A stretch of DNA of 17,895 nucleotides from Planctomycetota bacterium (GTDB lineage Bacteria > Planctomycetota > PUPC01 > DSUN01). The translations under genes and the position numbers were made by a program. How positions within the stretch are numbered: the stretch's first letter is position 1; each line of letters starts with the position of its first letter. Location of the stretch: NCBI GenBank assembly GCA_016872875.1, contig VGYW01000150.1, positions 1 through 17,895 on the forward strand, read 5' to 3'. Under the pieces are notes generated by a model, which saw only the letters and a list, made by a program, of their open reading frames with translations, was not told the DNA's origin and did not search any database. Of the stretch, positions 7,450 through 12,929 are shown in pieces.

Positions 7450-7635
7450 GGGCCATCCTGGAGTCGGCTGGTGTCGTGGGACGCAGCACGTGCGTCCCGC
7501 GTGCCGCCATTCAGCGGCTGGCCCGTCACGTCGCAACCAGTGCGAAGGCGAACGGCAAGGCTGTCGCGCGGTCAGCCACGGCTCTCACCCCCTTTCCGCG
7601 TCGCAAGGCGATGGTGGGACGAGGAACCCGAAGGC
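7450..7635 (-). promoter_or_regulatory. Structured 5' leader of the porin operon, cobalamin-riboswitch-like
   Basis: Transcription from 7635 would give a leader of about 350 nt. On the minus strand it contains CGCGGAAAGGGGGTGAGAGCC, split here as CGCGG (7600-7596) and the following GGTGAGAGCC, then GGCTGACCGCGCGACAGC. This parallels the cobalamin core, a G-rich run with GGTG.AA..CC followed by GCTG.CCCGC.ACTGT. CGCGG pairs with CCGCG (7571-7567), as the P4 stem would. An 8-bp perfect hairpin (7498-7478) leads directly into CACGACACCAGCC, close to the conserved 3' box CAGGAGACCTGCC. The usual AAGGGAA box is missing and I could not complete the outer stem. It may be a divergent riboswitch, another structured leader, or chance in GC-rich DNA. 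Confidence 0.35.
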
Positions 7636-7641
7636 CGCCGC

Positions 7642-7670
7642 ATTATACTGGGGGCGCCCATCCCTGTCAA
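7642..7670 (-). promoter_or_regulatory. Consensus sigma-70 promoter of the porin-YedE operon
   Basis: The minus strand has TTGACA (7670-7665), 17 bases, then TATAAT (7647-7642): both hexamers are perfect matches to the consensus at the ideal spacing, in an otherwise about 70% GC region. It points toward the porin gene and sets the start near 7635. Such a strong promoter ahead of a long leader usually means control after initiation. Confidence 0.8.
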
Positions 7671-7741
7671 GCTGGCACTTGAGCCTCCGTCGGCGCTGTG
7701 GTATGCTGAGCGCGGTGGCCGGGCGCCATAGAGAGAAACAA

Positions 7742-7817
7742 GGGGTGGCGCCAGTAGGGTTCGGAAGGGGCCGGCAGAACCTCGTAAGGTCCGGCCGCCT
7801 CCGCATGGCGCCACCCC
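7742..7817 (-). terminator. Large nested hairpin after the secretion operon
   Basis: ggggtggcgcca (7742-7753) is perfectly inverted at 7806-7817. Inside lies a second stem (ggccgg with ccggcc, 7769-7796) capped by an ACCT-TACG-AGGT mini-hairpin as read on the minus strand. On that strand the outer stem is followed by TTGTTTCTCTC, a weak pyrimidine tract. It sits between the end of the gspL-like gene and the promoter of the next operon, so a terminator is the simplest reading. A stand-alone structured element or repeat is also possible. Confidence 0.4.
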
Positions 7818-7843
7818 CGTCTTTGGTTCGGGATGCCGGGGTA

Positions 7844-8687
7844 TCAGGGCTTTGGGGGCGCTCCTTCGTTCGGGGCCGGCGCGGGCATGCAGGCTAGCTG
7901 CTCGCGTGCCCAGGCGACCCATTCGGGGCGCCCCTGCGGCCTGGGGGTCGAGCGGCCCGACCACGAGCGCCTGGGCGGGAGGGGCGTCCACGGGGCGGGT
8001 CAAGAGGTCGGCCTGGAAGCCGAGGAGCAGTTCGGCGGGGTCTTGCCTGAGCGTGGCCCAGGCCACGGGCTGGTTGTTGTCGGCGAGGCGGAAGAGGCCA
8101 ACGTGGCCGCCCGCGGCCACGAGCGCGTGGTGGGCGCGCGGCGGCCGCTGCCGCAGGGCGGCCCAGAGCGCCAGGAGCGCGGTGGGGCAGACGGCGGCGA
8201 CCTCGACGCCGGCCTCGGCGAGCGGCTCGACGGCCTCGCGGACGCGGCCCGTGATGGCGGCGACGCCCAGGACGCGGCCGTTGACTTGCGGGAGGAAGTC
8301 CGCCGTGAGCGCCTCGGCGTCCACGGGGAGCTGTTCCTCGAGGCGGTAGAGGAGCGCGGAACGGCGGCTCCTGCGCGGGAGGTTGGCCGCGTCCACGTCG
8401 GCGGCGAGCACGAGGTCGGAGGGCAGTCCGAGGCAGACGCCGCGCCCGCGGTAGCCCCAGGAGCGGAGCTGGGCGGCGATGGCCTGTGCGGGCACCCTCA
8501 CCCCTCCCCCCTCTCCCCAGGGGAGAGGGGAGGGTGAGGGTGCTTCTCTCCCCTGGGGAGAGGGGGGAGGGGGTGAGGGTGATGCCTCCGCGCGCACGTC
8601 GCAAACCTCCACCGCGCGGCCCGTCGCTCTCGCCACGTGCCAGCCGTCGGCGTCGAAGGCTACCAGGAAGTGTCGGCTCCTCAGCAA
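7844..8687 (-). CDS. gspL: GspL-like (PilM-fold) protein, truncated and frame-disrupted
   Basis: The proposed start is TTG 8687 (AGGA about eight bases upstream), giving LLRSRHFLVAFDADGWHVA, the first strand of the actin-like GspL/PilM fold. Typical phrases follow: GLPSDLVLAADVDAANLP and SALLYRLEEQLPVDAEAL. About 30 residues (near 35-65) are encoded by an inserted palindromic repeat. Near 7933 the frame must skip one base of a GGGG run: without the skip the frame runs on through intergenic hairpins to 7572 as unlikely protein, while with it the sequence reads AAGRPEWVAWAREQLACMP and stops at 7844 with better codon usage. GspL normally continues with a membrane helix and a periplasmic ferredoxin-like domain; neither is present. 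It may be a cytoplasmic-only version or a decaying gene. It would bridge the GspE ATPase to the inner-membrane platform. Confidence 0.6.
8493..8581. repeat. Pyrimidine/purine palindromic repeat inside gspL
   Basis: ccctctcccc-aggggagagg type palindromes occur twice back to back, bounded by caccctcaccc on the left and gggtgagggtg on the right. This type of element is widespread as an intergenic repeat in many bacteria. Here it lies in the gspL-like frame and adds Ser/Pro/Gly-rich residues (SPSPPPPSPQGR and PSPSPLPWGEGGG). Confidence 0.85.
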
Positions 8688-8727
8688 GGGCGTCGTCCTA
8701 TGAGCGTCTAGGCGAACGAGCGCGTTG

Positions 8728-8780
8728 GTAGTGCGGGCTTTAGCCCGTTCCGTCAAGACACGGCCTGAAGGCCGCACTAC
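8728..8780. repeat. REP-like cruciform repeat upstream of gspL
   Basis: Outer arms gtagtgcg (8728-8735) and cgcactac (8773-8780) enclose two hairpins, cgggct-tt-agcccg and cggcct-ga-aggccg. The right half (8755-8780) is identical over 26 bases to 12875-12900 in the gspE-gspF gap. A 15-bp part (cggcctgaaggccgc) recurs at 16839-16853 in the gspD leader. It separates the gspL-like gene from the preceding small membrane protein gene. Confidence 0.8.
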
Positions 8781-8794
8781 AAACGAGCTCCTAC

Positions 8795-9061
8795 CTACGG
8801 GTTGGCCTGGCCGTCTTCGGGCGGCGTGGCGGGGGCTGGCGCCGGGGCCGGCCGCGGGGCCGGCGCGGGCACCGGGAGGCCCCTGCGGGGATCGATGAAC
8901 GGCCTGGCGGGCGCCGTCGGCTCGGCGGGGCGCGAGGGCGGCTCCGCATCGGCCAGGGGAAGGTAGGCTGCGCCCGCGACAGCCGCCGCGATGCCGGCCG
9001 CGAGCAAGAGGTCCGCGGCCACGAGGAGCCGCCGCCATTTCCGCGCGCTTCTGCTCACCAT
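8795..9061 (-). CDS. Small single-pass Pro-rich membrane protein of the secretion operon
   Basis: An 88-residue protein starting at ATG 9061, overlapping the gspK stop by seven bases (ATGGTGA), so the two are translationally coupled. A basic N-terminus (MVSRSARKWRR) is followed by one membrane helix (LLVAADLLLAAGIAAAVAGA), then an Ala/Pro tail in the periplasm. The topology and position between gspK and gspL suggest a reduced GspC- or GspM/N-like linker, but there is no recognisable HR, PDZ or GspM ferredoxin-like domain, and I cannot assign a family. The REP-like repeat 15 bp beyond its stop may mark a truncation of a once longer protein. Confidence 0.6.
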   Translation of the reverse strand: MVSRSARKWRRLLVAADLLLAAGIAAAVAGAAYLPLADAEPPSRPAEPTAPARPFIDPRRGLPVPAPAPRPAPAPAPATPPEDGQANP

Positions 9062-9584
9062 GTGAATGCCACTCCTGACGCCTCCGCCGAGGCCCGGCCC
9101 GCCTCCGCCACGTCGAACCTGTGCCAGAGCCGCGTGGAGCCCTCGGCGATGGTCCAGAGACTGTAGCAGACGGAGGACTCTGCGGCAAGCTGGGCGAAGG
9201 CGGCGGCCTGCGGCCCCTTGAGGCCGAGGTGTTTCGTGAGGTCGGCCATCGTGGACTCAGCCCGCTCCTGGCGCAGGGCGACGAGCTTGGCCACATCGCC
9301 CTCCGTGAGCACGCCCGCGAAGGCGACGCGGAGCACGGCGGGCTCGGCGCAGCGGAGGTTCACGCGCCCCTCGCCCCAACAGGTCACGCGGTCGGCCAGC
9401 GTTGTGGCCTCGGGGTCCGTGCCGACGAGTTCGGAGGGGTGCTGGAACTCCACGAGCTGGTCGAAGCTGGCGAACCTCCGCGGCGCGCCGTGAGCGACAG
9501 GACGGCCGCGGCGATGGCCAGCACCATCAGCACCAAGAGGAGGGCGAAGCCTCCGTCGCGTCGTGCTCGGCGGGGCGGCATCAT
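9055..9584 (-). pseudogene. gspK: GspK minor pseudopilin with internal deletion and frame break
   Basis: The gene starts at ATG 9584, overlapping the gspJ stop (ATGA). Residues 1-35 are an intact pseudopilin start: basic leader MMPPRRARRDGG, cleavage before Phe13, and the helix FALLLVLMVLAIAAAVLSL, without Glu at +5 as is usual for GspK. Near 9480 the sequence jumps to a different frame and continues as RFASFDQLVEFQHPSELVG, then EGRVNLRCAEPAVLRVAF and on to TGA at 9055. That second part matches the C-terminal region of GspK. About 150-170 residues that normally lie between, including most of the helical domain, are missing, and the frames do not join. GspK normally caps the pseudopilus tip with GspI and GspJ. 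Either this gene is dead, or the sequence carries an assembly error here. Confidence 0.65.
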
Positions 9585-10126
9585 GGCAGCGTCACCTCGA
9601 ACTCCACGGGCGGCGCGCCCTGTTCCTCGGCCGCGAGCGCCACGCGGAGGGAGGCGGGCATGGGCGCCCACTCGCCCTCCCTGGGCGCCGTGGCCTTGCC
9701 GGCGGGGATGAACCTGAGCGCGGCGACGCCGGGGCAGACGAGTTCGTCGAGGTCGCCGCCGAGGGCCGAGCGCTGGCTTCGCACGAGCCAGTTGCGTCCC
9801 CCCACCCGCCGCACGGCGTAGGCGACCGTGGCGGGGAAGTGCTGGACGGCGAGGGAGCCCGGGGCGAGCGCCACGTGCGCCCGGAGCTCCACGCCGCCGG
9901 GGGCCAGACGATAGGCGTCGGCGTGTGCGAGGTCGAGCCCGATGAGCGCGCGGAGCGCGGCGCGCTGGAGGCCCGGCTCGGCGGAGCGGCGGCCCAGGGC
10001 CTCGGCGCGCGAGAGGTTGGCCGTGACCGGCAGCAGGGCGGCTGCGATGAGGCCCGTTATCGCCAGCGTGGCCGTGAGCTCAACGAGCGTCAGGCCCGCC
10101 GCTCTCCGATTCGTCTTCTTCCTCAC
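9581..10126 (-). CDS. gspJ: GspJ-like minor pseudopilin
   Basis: A 181-residue protein starting at GTG 10126; no other start precedes the leader, and this one overlaps gspI by 47 bases. The type III leader MRKKTNRRAAG is cut before Leu12, giving LTLVELTATLAITGLIAAAL with Glu at +5. The rest is a beta-rich globular head (LGGDLDELVCPGVAALRFIPAG, then APPVEFEVTLP at the end) typical of GspJ. Its place between gspI and gspK fits the conserved order. It should form the pseudopilus tip with GspI and GspK. Confidence 0.78.
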   Translation of the reverse strand: MRKKTNRRAAGLTLVELTATLAITGLIAAALLPVTANLSRAEALGRRSAEPGLQRAALRALIGLDLAHADAYRLAPGGVELRAHVALAPGSLAVQHFPATVAYAVRRVGGRNWLVRSQRSALGGDLDELVCPGVAALRFIPAGKATAPREGEWAPMPASLRVALAAEEQGAPPVEFEVTLP

Positions 10127-10517
10127 GGGGCACCATCACTTCCAGTTCGAGCGCGGGTTCGCCGGGCGCGAGGCCGGGCGCGGACAGGCTGAGGACCACC
10201 ACGTCGGCGTTGAAGGCGGCGGCCACCTCGCTCTCGCGGGTGCGGGTGCGCCAGGCCCAGCCGGGCCGGCCTGCGACGGCGCCGCCGCCCTGCCGCGGGA
10301 AGCTGGCGCGCTCGGCCCACCAGCCGGCCAGCAGGCGGTCGGCCACGGAGCAGGCGTCGAGCCGCAGCTCGGCGCGCCGCGCCTGGCGCAACAGCCGCGC
10401 CTGGGCGAGCACCAGCCCAGCCACGAGCGAGCCGGCGAGCGCGACGCCGGCCACGGCCTCAACCAGCGTGAGGCCGCGCCGCCGCCGAGTCCAGGATTGT
10501 CCGAGCCTCGCGTTCAT
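10080..10517 (-). CDS. gspI: GspI-like minor pseudopilin
   Basis: A 145-residue protein starting at ATG 10517, overlapping gspH by 59 bases and gspJ by 47. The leader MNARLGQSWTRRRRG is cut before Leu16 and the mature helix reads LTLVEAVAGVALAGSLVAGL with Glu at +5. The segment LLRQARRAELRLDACSVADRLLAGWWAE fits the GspI pattern of a helix leading into a small beta domain. The C-terminus is a very acidic tail (EEEDESES) in the region that overlaps gspJ. It acts as a minor pseudopilin that nucleates the tip complex. Confidence 0.72.
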   Translation of the reverse strand: MNARLGQSWTRRRRGLTLVEAVAGVALAGSLVAGLVLAQARLLRQARRAELRLDACSVADRLLAGWWAERASFPRQGGGAVAGRPGWAWRTRTRESEVAAAFNADVVVLSLSAPGLAPGEPALELEVMVPREEEDESESGGPDAR

Positions 10518-11169
10518 CCTGCACCTGCATGCTCTGGCCGCTGAGGCCGGCCACGACCAGCCACTGGCGCCGCCCGGCCGGGCCTTCGATCAGCAAGCCA
10601 TAGGTAGGGGTCAGCCCGTGCTGGCTGCACGGGATGGCGGTGCGTGCGTGGCTGCGCGGCTGGCCGCGGAGCCACACCTGAGCCACTCGGTAGCCTTGCG
10701 GGAGCGCGAGCGGGGCGCCGAGGTCGGCGCCATCCTCGCCGCTGGCGCGCCGCAGGCGCCGCTGCGGCACGTCCACCACCAGCCACACCGGGCGGTCGTG
10801 CGTCATTGCATAGTCGCGGGCCAGGCGGTCGAAGGCCGCCACGAGGTCCACAACGTCGCCCATCCGCGCCCGGCGCAGCGGCCCCTCCAAGCGCAGGACG
10901 GCCACCGCCGCCACGATGGCGAGGGCCAGGATGACGGCGGCCAGCTCGATGAGGGTGAACCCGCGGCGGTTGCTCGCCAGCGCCGTCCCGAAGTGCCGGC
11001 AGAGCCGTCGCTCGGCTCCTATCGTCCTCGTCCCTCGTCCTCGTCCTTCGTCCTCGATTCTCTTGGCCTGTCGAGGAGAAGAGTCGAGGACGAGGACGAG
11101 GGACGAGGACGAGGACGATGGAAGAGAAGAGGTGGGTCCGCCACAACAGGGCAGCCAGTCGCTTCTCAC
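10459..11169 (-). CDS. gspH: GspH-like minor pseudopilin with an unusually long leader
   Basis: The only in-frame start I find is GTG 11169, six bases after the gspG stop. The prepilin site RRG before Phe71 and the helix FTLIELAAVILALAIVAAVAV with Glu at +5 are clear. The head (DRPVWLVVDVPQRRLRRASG, then GQSMQVQDEREART) has the GspH/FimT layout. The leader is 70 residues instead of the usual 5-15 because an inverted (C)TCGTCC repeat (11021-11119) lies in frame and encodes a Ser/Leu-rich then Arg/Glu/Gly-rich stretch. The head is shorter than in many GspH proteins. It should sit below the GspI-J-K tip of the pseudopilus, if the long leader still allows membrane insertion and processing. Confidence 0.7.
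   Translation of the reverse strand: MRSDWLPCCGGPTSSLPSSSSSSLVLVLDSSPRQAKRIEDEGRGRGTRTIGAERRLCRHFGTALASNRRGFTLIELAAVILALAIVAAVAVLRLEGPLRRARMGDVVDLVAAFDRLARDYAMTHDRPVWLVVDVPQRRLRRASGEDGADLGAPLALPQGYRVAQVWLRGQPRSHARTAIPCSQHGLTPTYGLLIEGPAGRRQWLVVAGLSGQSMQVQDEREARTILDSAAARPHAG
11021..11119. repeat. Inverted (C)TCGTCC repeat within the gspH leader
   Basis: The left arm (11021-11057) repeats tcgtcc with c or t interruptions; the right arm (11084-11119) is its near-exact reverse complement (gaggac units). The loop is about 26 bp. The arms differ by one unit-internal base, as expected from slippage. It would form a very long hairpin in the mRNA just before the gspH pilin sequence. Confidence 0.85.
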
Positions 11170-11175
11170 CTGCGC

Positions 11176-11631
11176 TTACTCCTTCAGCGCATCGCTTCGG
11201 ATGTCGGAGTCCACGCCCGTGCCGCCCTCGCCGCCGTCGGCTCCGAAACAGATGACCTCGAAGGGCGCGGCGGCGCCGGGCGAGTTGTACTGGCATGGCC
11301 TTCCCCAGGGGTCCACCGGCACGCGCGGCAGGAGCGGCTCGGGCAGCTTCTCGCTCGGCTGGGTGAGGCACGCGATCCCCTCGTCGTTCGTCGGGTAGCG
11401 GCCGTAGGTCGCGTAGAAGGTCTCAAGGGCGTGGACCACCGTGGCAATCTCCTGCCGCGCCGCGTTCTGCTTCGCCTTGTTCAGGTAGCCGCGCACGTTC
11501 AGCGTCACCACCCCGGCCAGCAGGCCGATGATGACGATAACCACCATCACCTCAACGAGGGAGAACGCGTCTTGGCATTTTCGATTTTCGATTTTCGATT
11601 CTTGATTTCTGCTGAACGGAAGGCGTGTCAC
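11176..11631 (-). CDS. gspG: GspG major pseudopilin
   Basis: The mature protein is a textbook major pseudopilin: FSLVEVMVVIVIIGLLAGVV with Glu at +5, then NKAKQNAARQEIATVVHALE, YATYGRYPTNDEGI, PWGRPCQYNSPG, and the calcium-binding end FGADGGEGGTGVDSDI. GTG 11631 gives a 151-residue precursor; it has a poor ribosome binding site, but no better in-frame start exists. The leader contains a 7-bp microsatellite, and the residue before the cleavage site is Ala22 (KCQDA before Phe23), where Gly is almost invariant. An ATG at 11578, immediately after the microsatellite, is out of frame. GspG builds the pseudopilus shaft that pushes substrate through the secretin. Confidence 0.85.
   Translation of the reverse strand: MTRLPFSRNQESKIENRKCQDAFSLVEVMVVIVIIGLLAGVVTLNVRGYLNKAKQNAARQEIATVVHALETFYATYGRYPTNDEGIACLTQPSEKLPEPLLPRVPVDPWGRPCQYNSPGAAAPFEVICFGADGGEGGTGVDSDIRSDALKE
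11578..11598. repeat. 7-bp microsatellite ttttcga x3 in the gspG leader
   Basis: Three exact tandem copies of ttttcga, followed by a degenerate fourth (ttcttga, 11599-11605). They lie between the only in-frame gspG start and its pilin signature. Since seven is not a multiple of three, a change of one unit would shift the reading frame. Confidence 0.85.
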
Positions 11632-11649
11632 ACTTTCGGGCGACGGACG

Positions 11650-11677
11650 AATCTGGAATCTGGAATCTGGAATCTGG
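11650..11677. repeat. 7-bp microsatellite aatctgg x4 upstream of gspG
   Basis: Four exact tandem copies of aatctgg in the 58-bp gap between the gspF stop and the gspG start. Copy-number change here would alter the distance between the genes but not a reading frame. Confidence 0.88.
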
Positions 11678-11689
11678 GATTGCGGAAGG

Positions 11690-12790
11690 CTAGAGCACAT
11701 TGTTGACCTCCAGGATGGGCAGGACGGTTGCCAGGGCGATGAAGCCGACGAGGACGGCCAGGACGACGATGAGGAGCGGTTCGAGCATGGCAGTGAGGCG
11801 GCCGGTGGCGGAGGCGACCTCCTGGTCGTAGGTGGCGGCGACCTCTTCGAGCATGTCTTCGAGCTGGCCCGCCTCTTGCCCCACGGCGAGCATCTGGACG
11901 ACCATGGGGCTGAAGGCGCCCGAGGCGGCGAGGGGGGCCGCAACGTCGCTCCCCGCCGACACCGCGCGCTCGTAGTCCTCCAGCGCCCGGCGGAACAGGC
12001 GGTTCCGAAGCGTCCCCCGCGTGATCCGCACCGCGTCCACGAACTGTAGCCCGCTGCGGAGGAGCGCGGCGAGGACGACGGCGATGCGGGAGGTGGCCTC
12101 CTTGCGCACCAGGGCGCCCACGAGCGGGATGCGCAGCACCAACCGGTCGGCAAGGAGGCGCCCCCGCTCGGTGCTCAGGGCCGCCCGCGCGGCCACGGCC
12201 ACGGCCACGAGGCCGCCGAGCGCCGCCCACCACCAGTCCACCACGAAGTCGCTCGCCGCCTTCACCGCGAGCGTGATGCCCGGCAGCGGCTTCCCCGCCT
12301 CGAGCAGGGTGGCGAGGAGCTTCGGGACGACGTAGGTCATGAGGAAGAGCGACACGCCGACGCCCATCACGCACACGAAGGCTGGGTAGGCGAGCGCGGC
12401 GGCCACGCGGCTGCGGAGCCGCAGGGCCTTCTCGCGGAAGTCGGCCAGGCGCTCCCCGGCGGCTATGCGCTCGGCGAGGTGCTGGATGGCGGTGCGCAAC
12501 TGGCGGCCGTGCTGCAAGGCCAGGGTGTGGAGCGCCGAGAGGAGCGAGATGCCGGCGGAGAGGAGCGTTGCCAGCTCGCGTGCAAACGAGACCACCTCGG
12601 CCTGGTGTCGGCGCGCCACGCGGCGGCGTGCCAGGCGCCCGGCGGCACGTTCCTCAAGCGGGGCCATGCGGCTCACGGCCAGGCCGCGCTCGCGGAGCAG
12701 GTCGCGGGCCTGGCGCGGCGAGTCGGCCGCCACCGTGCCGCTCGTGGCCCCGCCCCCGAGATCAGTTGCCTGGTACGCAAAGATCGCCAA
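11690..12790 (-). CDS. gspF: GspF inner-membrane platform protein (short form)
   Basis: A 366-residue protein starting at TTG 12790 (GGAG seven bases upstream; sequence MAIFAYQATDLGG is the standard GspF start). Two T2SSF domains are present. The first contains FARELATLLSAGISLLSAL; the second contains LAALLRSGLQFVDAVRI, then MLAVGQEAGQLEDMLEEVAATYD and the final helix pair ending in LPILEVNNVL. Three membrane helices are visible (near 132-152, 190-205 and 338-358). The usual length is about 400: the first domain goes from AERIAAGERL straight to ADFREKALRLRSRV, so the stretch that normally holds its own aMvraGE.sG.Ld motif is missing. GspF anchors the GspE ATPase and rotates or lifts pilin subunits. 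The missing part is conserved, so function may be altered. Confidence 0.9.
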   Translation of the reverse strand: MAIFAYQATDLGGGATSGTVAADSPRQARDLLRERGLAVSRMAPLEERAAGRLARRRVARRHQAEVVSFARELATLLSAGISLLSALHTLALQHGRQLRTAIQHLAERIAAGERLADFREKALRLRSRVAAALAYPAFVCVMGVGVSLFLMTYVVPKLLATLLEAGKPLPGITLAVKAASDFVVDWWWAALGGLVAVAVAARAALSTERGRLLADRLVLRIPLVGALVRKEATSRIAVVLAALLRSGLQFVDAVRITRGTLRNRLFRRALEDYERAVSAGSDVAAPLAASGAFSPMVVQMLAVGQEAGQLEDMLEEVAATYDQEVASATGRLTAMLEPLLIVVLAVLVGFIALATVLPILEVNNVL

Positions 12791-12857
12791 CTGCTATCTC
12801 CCGCCTGAAGAGCGTCAGCATGCATAGCGAAGTTCATGAACTCCGCAACCAACAGAT

Positions 12858-12900
12858 CCCCCGTAAGCGGGGGAAAGACACGGCCTGAAGGCCGCACTAC
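12858..12900. repeat. REP-like double hairpin between gspE and gspF
   Basis: Hairpin cccccg-taag-cggggg (12858-12873) is followed by cggcct-ga-aggccg within a 26-base block (12875-12900) identical to 8755-8780. It lies in the 139-bp gap between the gspE stop and the gspF start, the largest gap in the operon. A 12-bp perfect palindrome, agttcatgaact, lies at 12831-12842. Confidence 0.8.
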
Positions 12901-12929
12901 GAACCGGGGCCTCCTGAGACAGGGGCTGC

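Noticed and set aside
7303..7536. Short minus-strand frames of 66-77 aa in the porin leader
   Set aside because: They have poor starts and Pro/Arg-rich composition, and they overlap the structured leader; no sign of a real protein.
7572..7843. Continuation of the gspL-like protein in its original frame to 7572
   Set aside because: The residues come from intergenic hairpins and the promoter of the next operon, and codon usage is worse than in the shifted frame that stops at 7844.
11550..11578. ATG at 11578 as the gspG start
   Set aside because: It is out of frame with the pilin and stops after eight codons.
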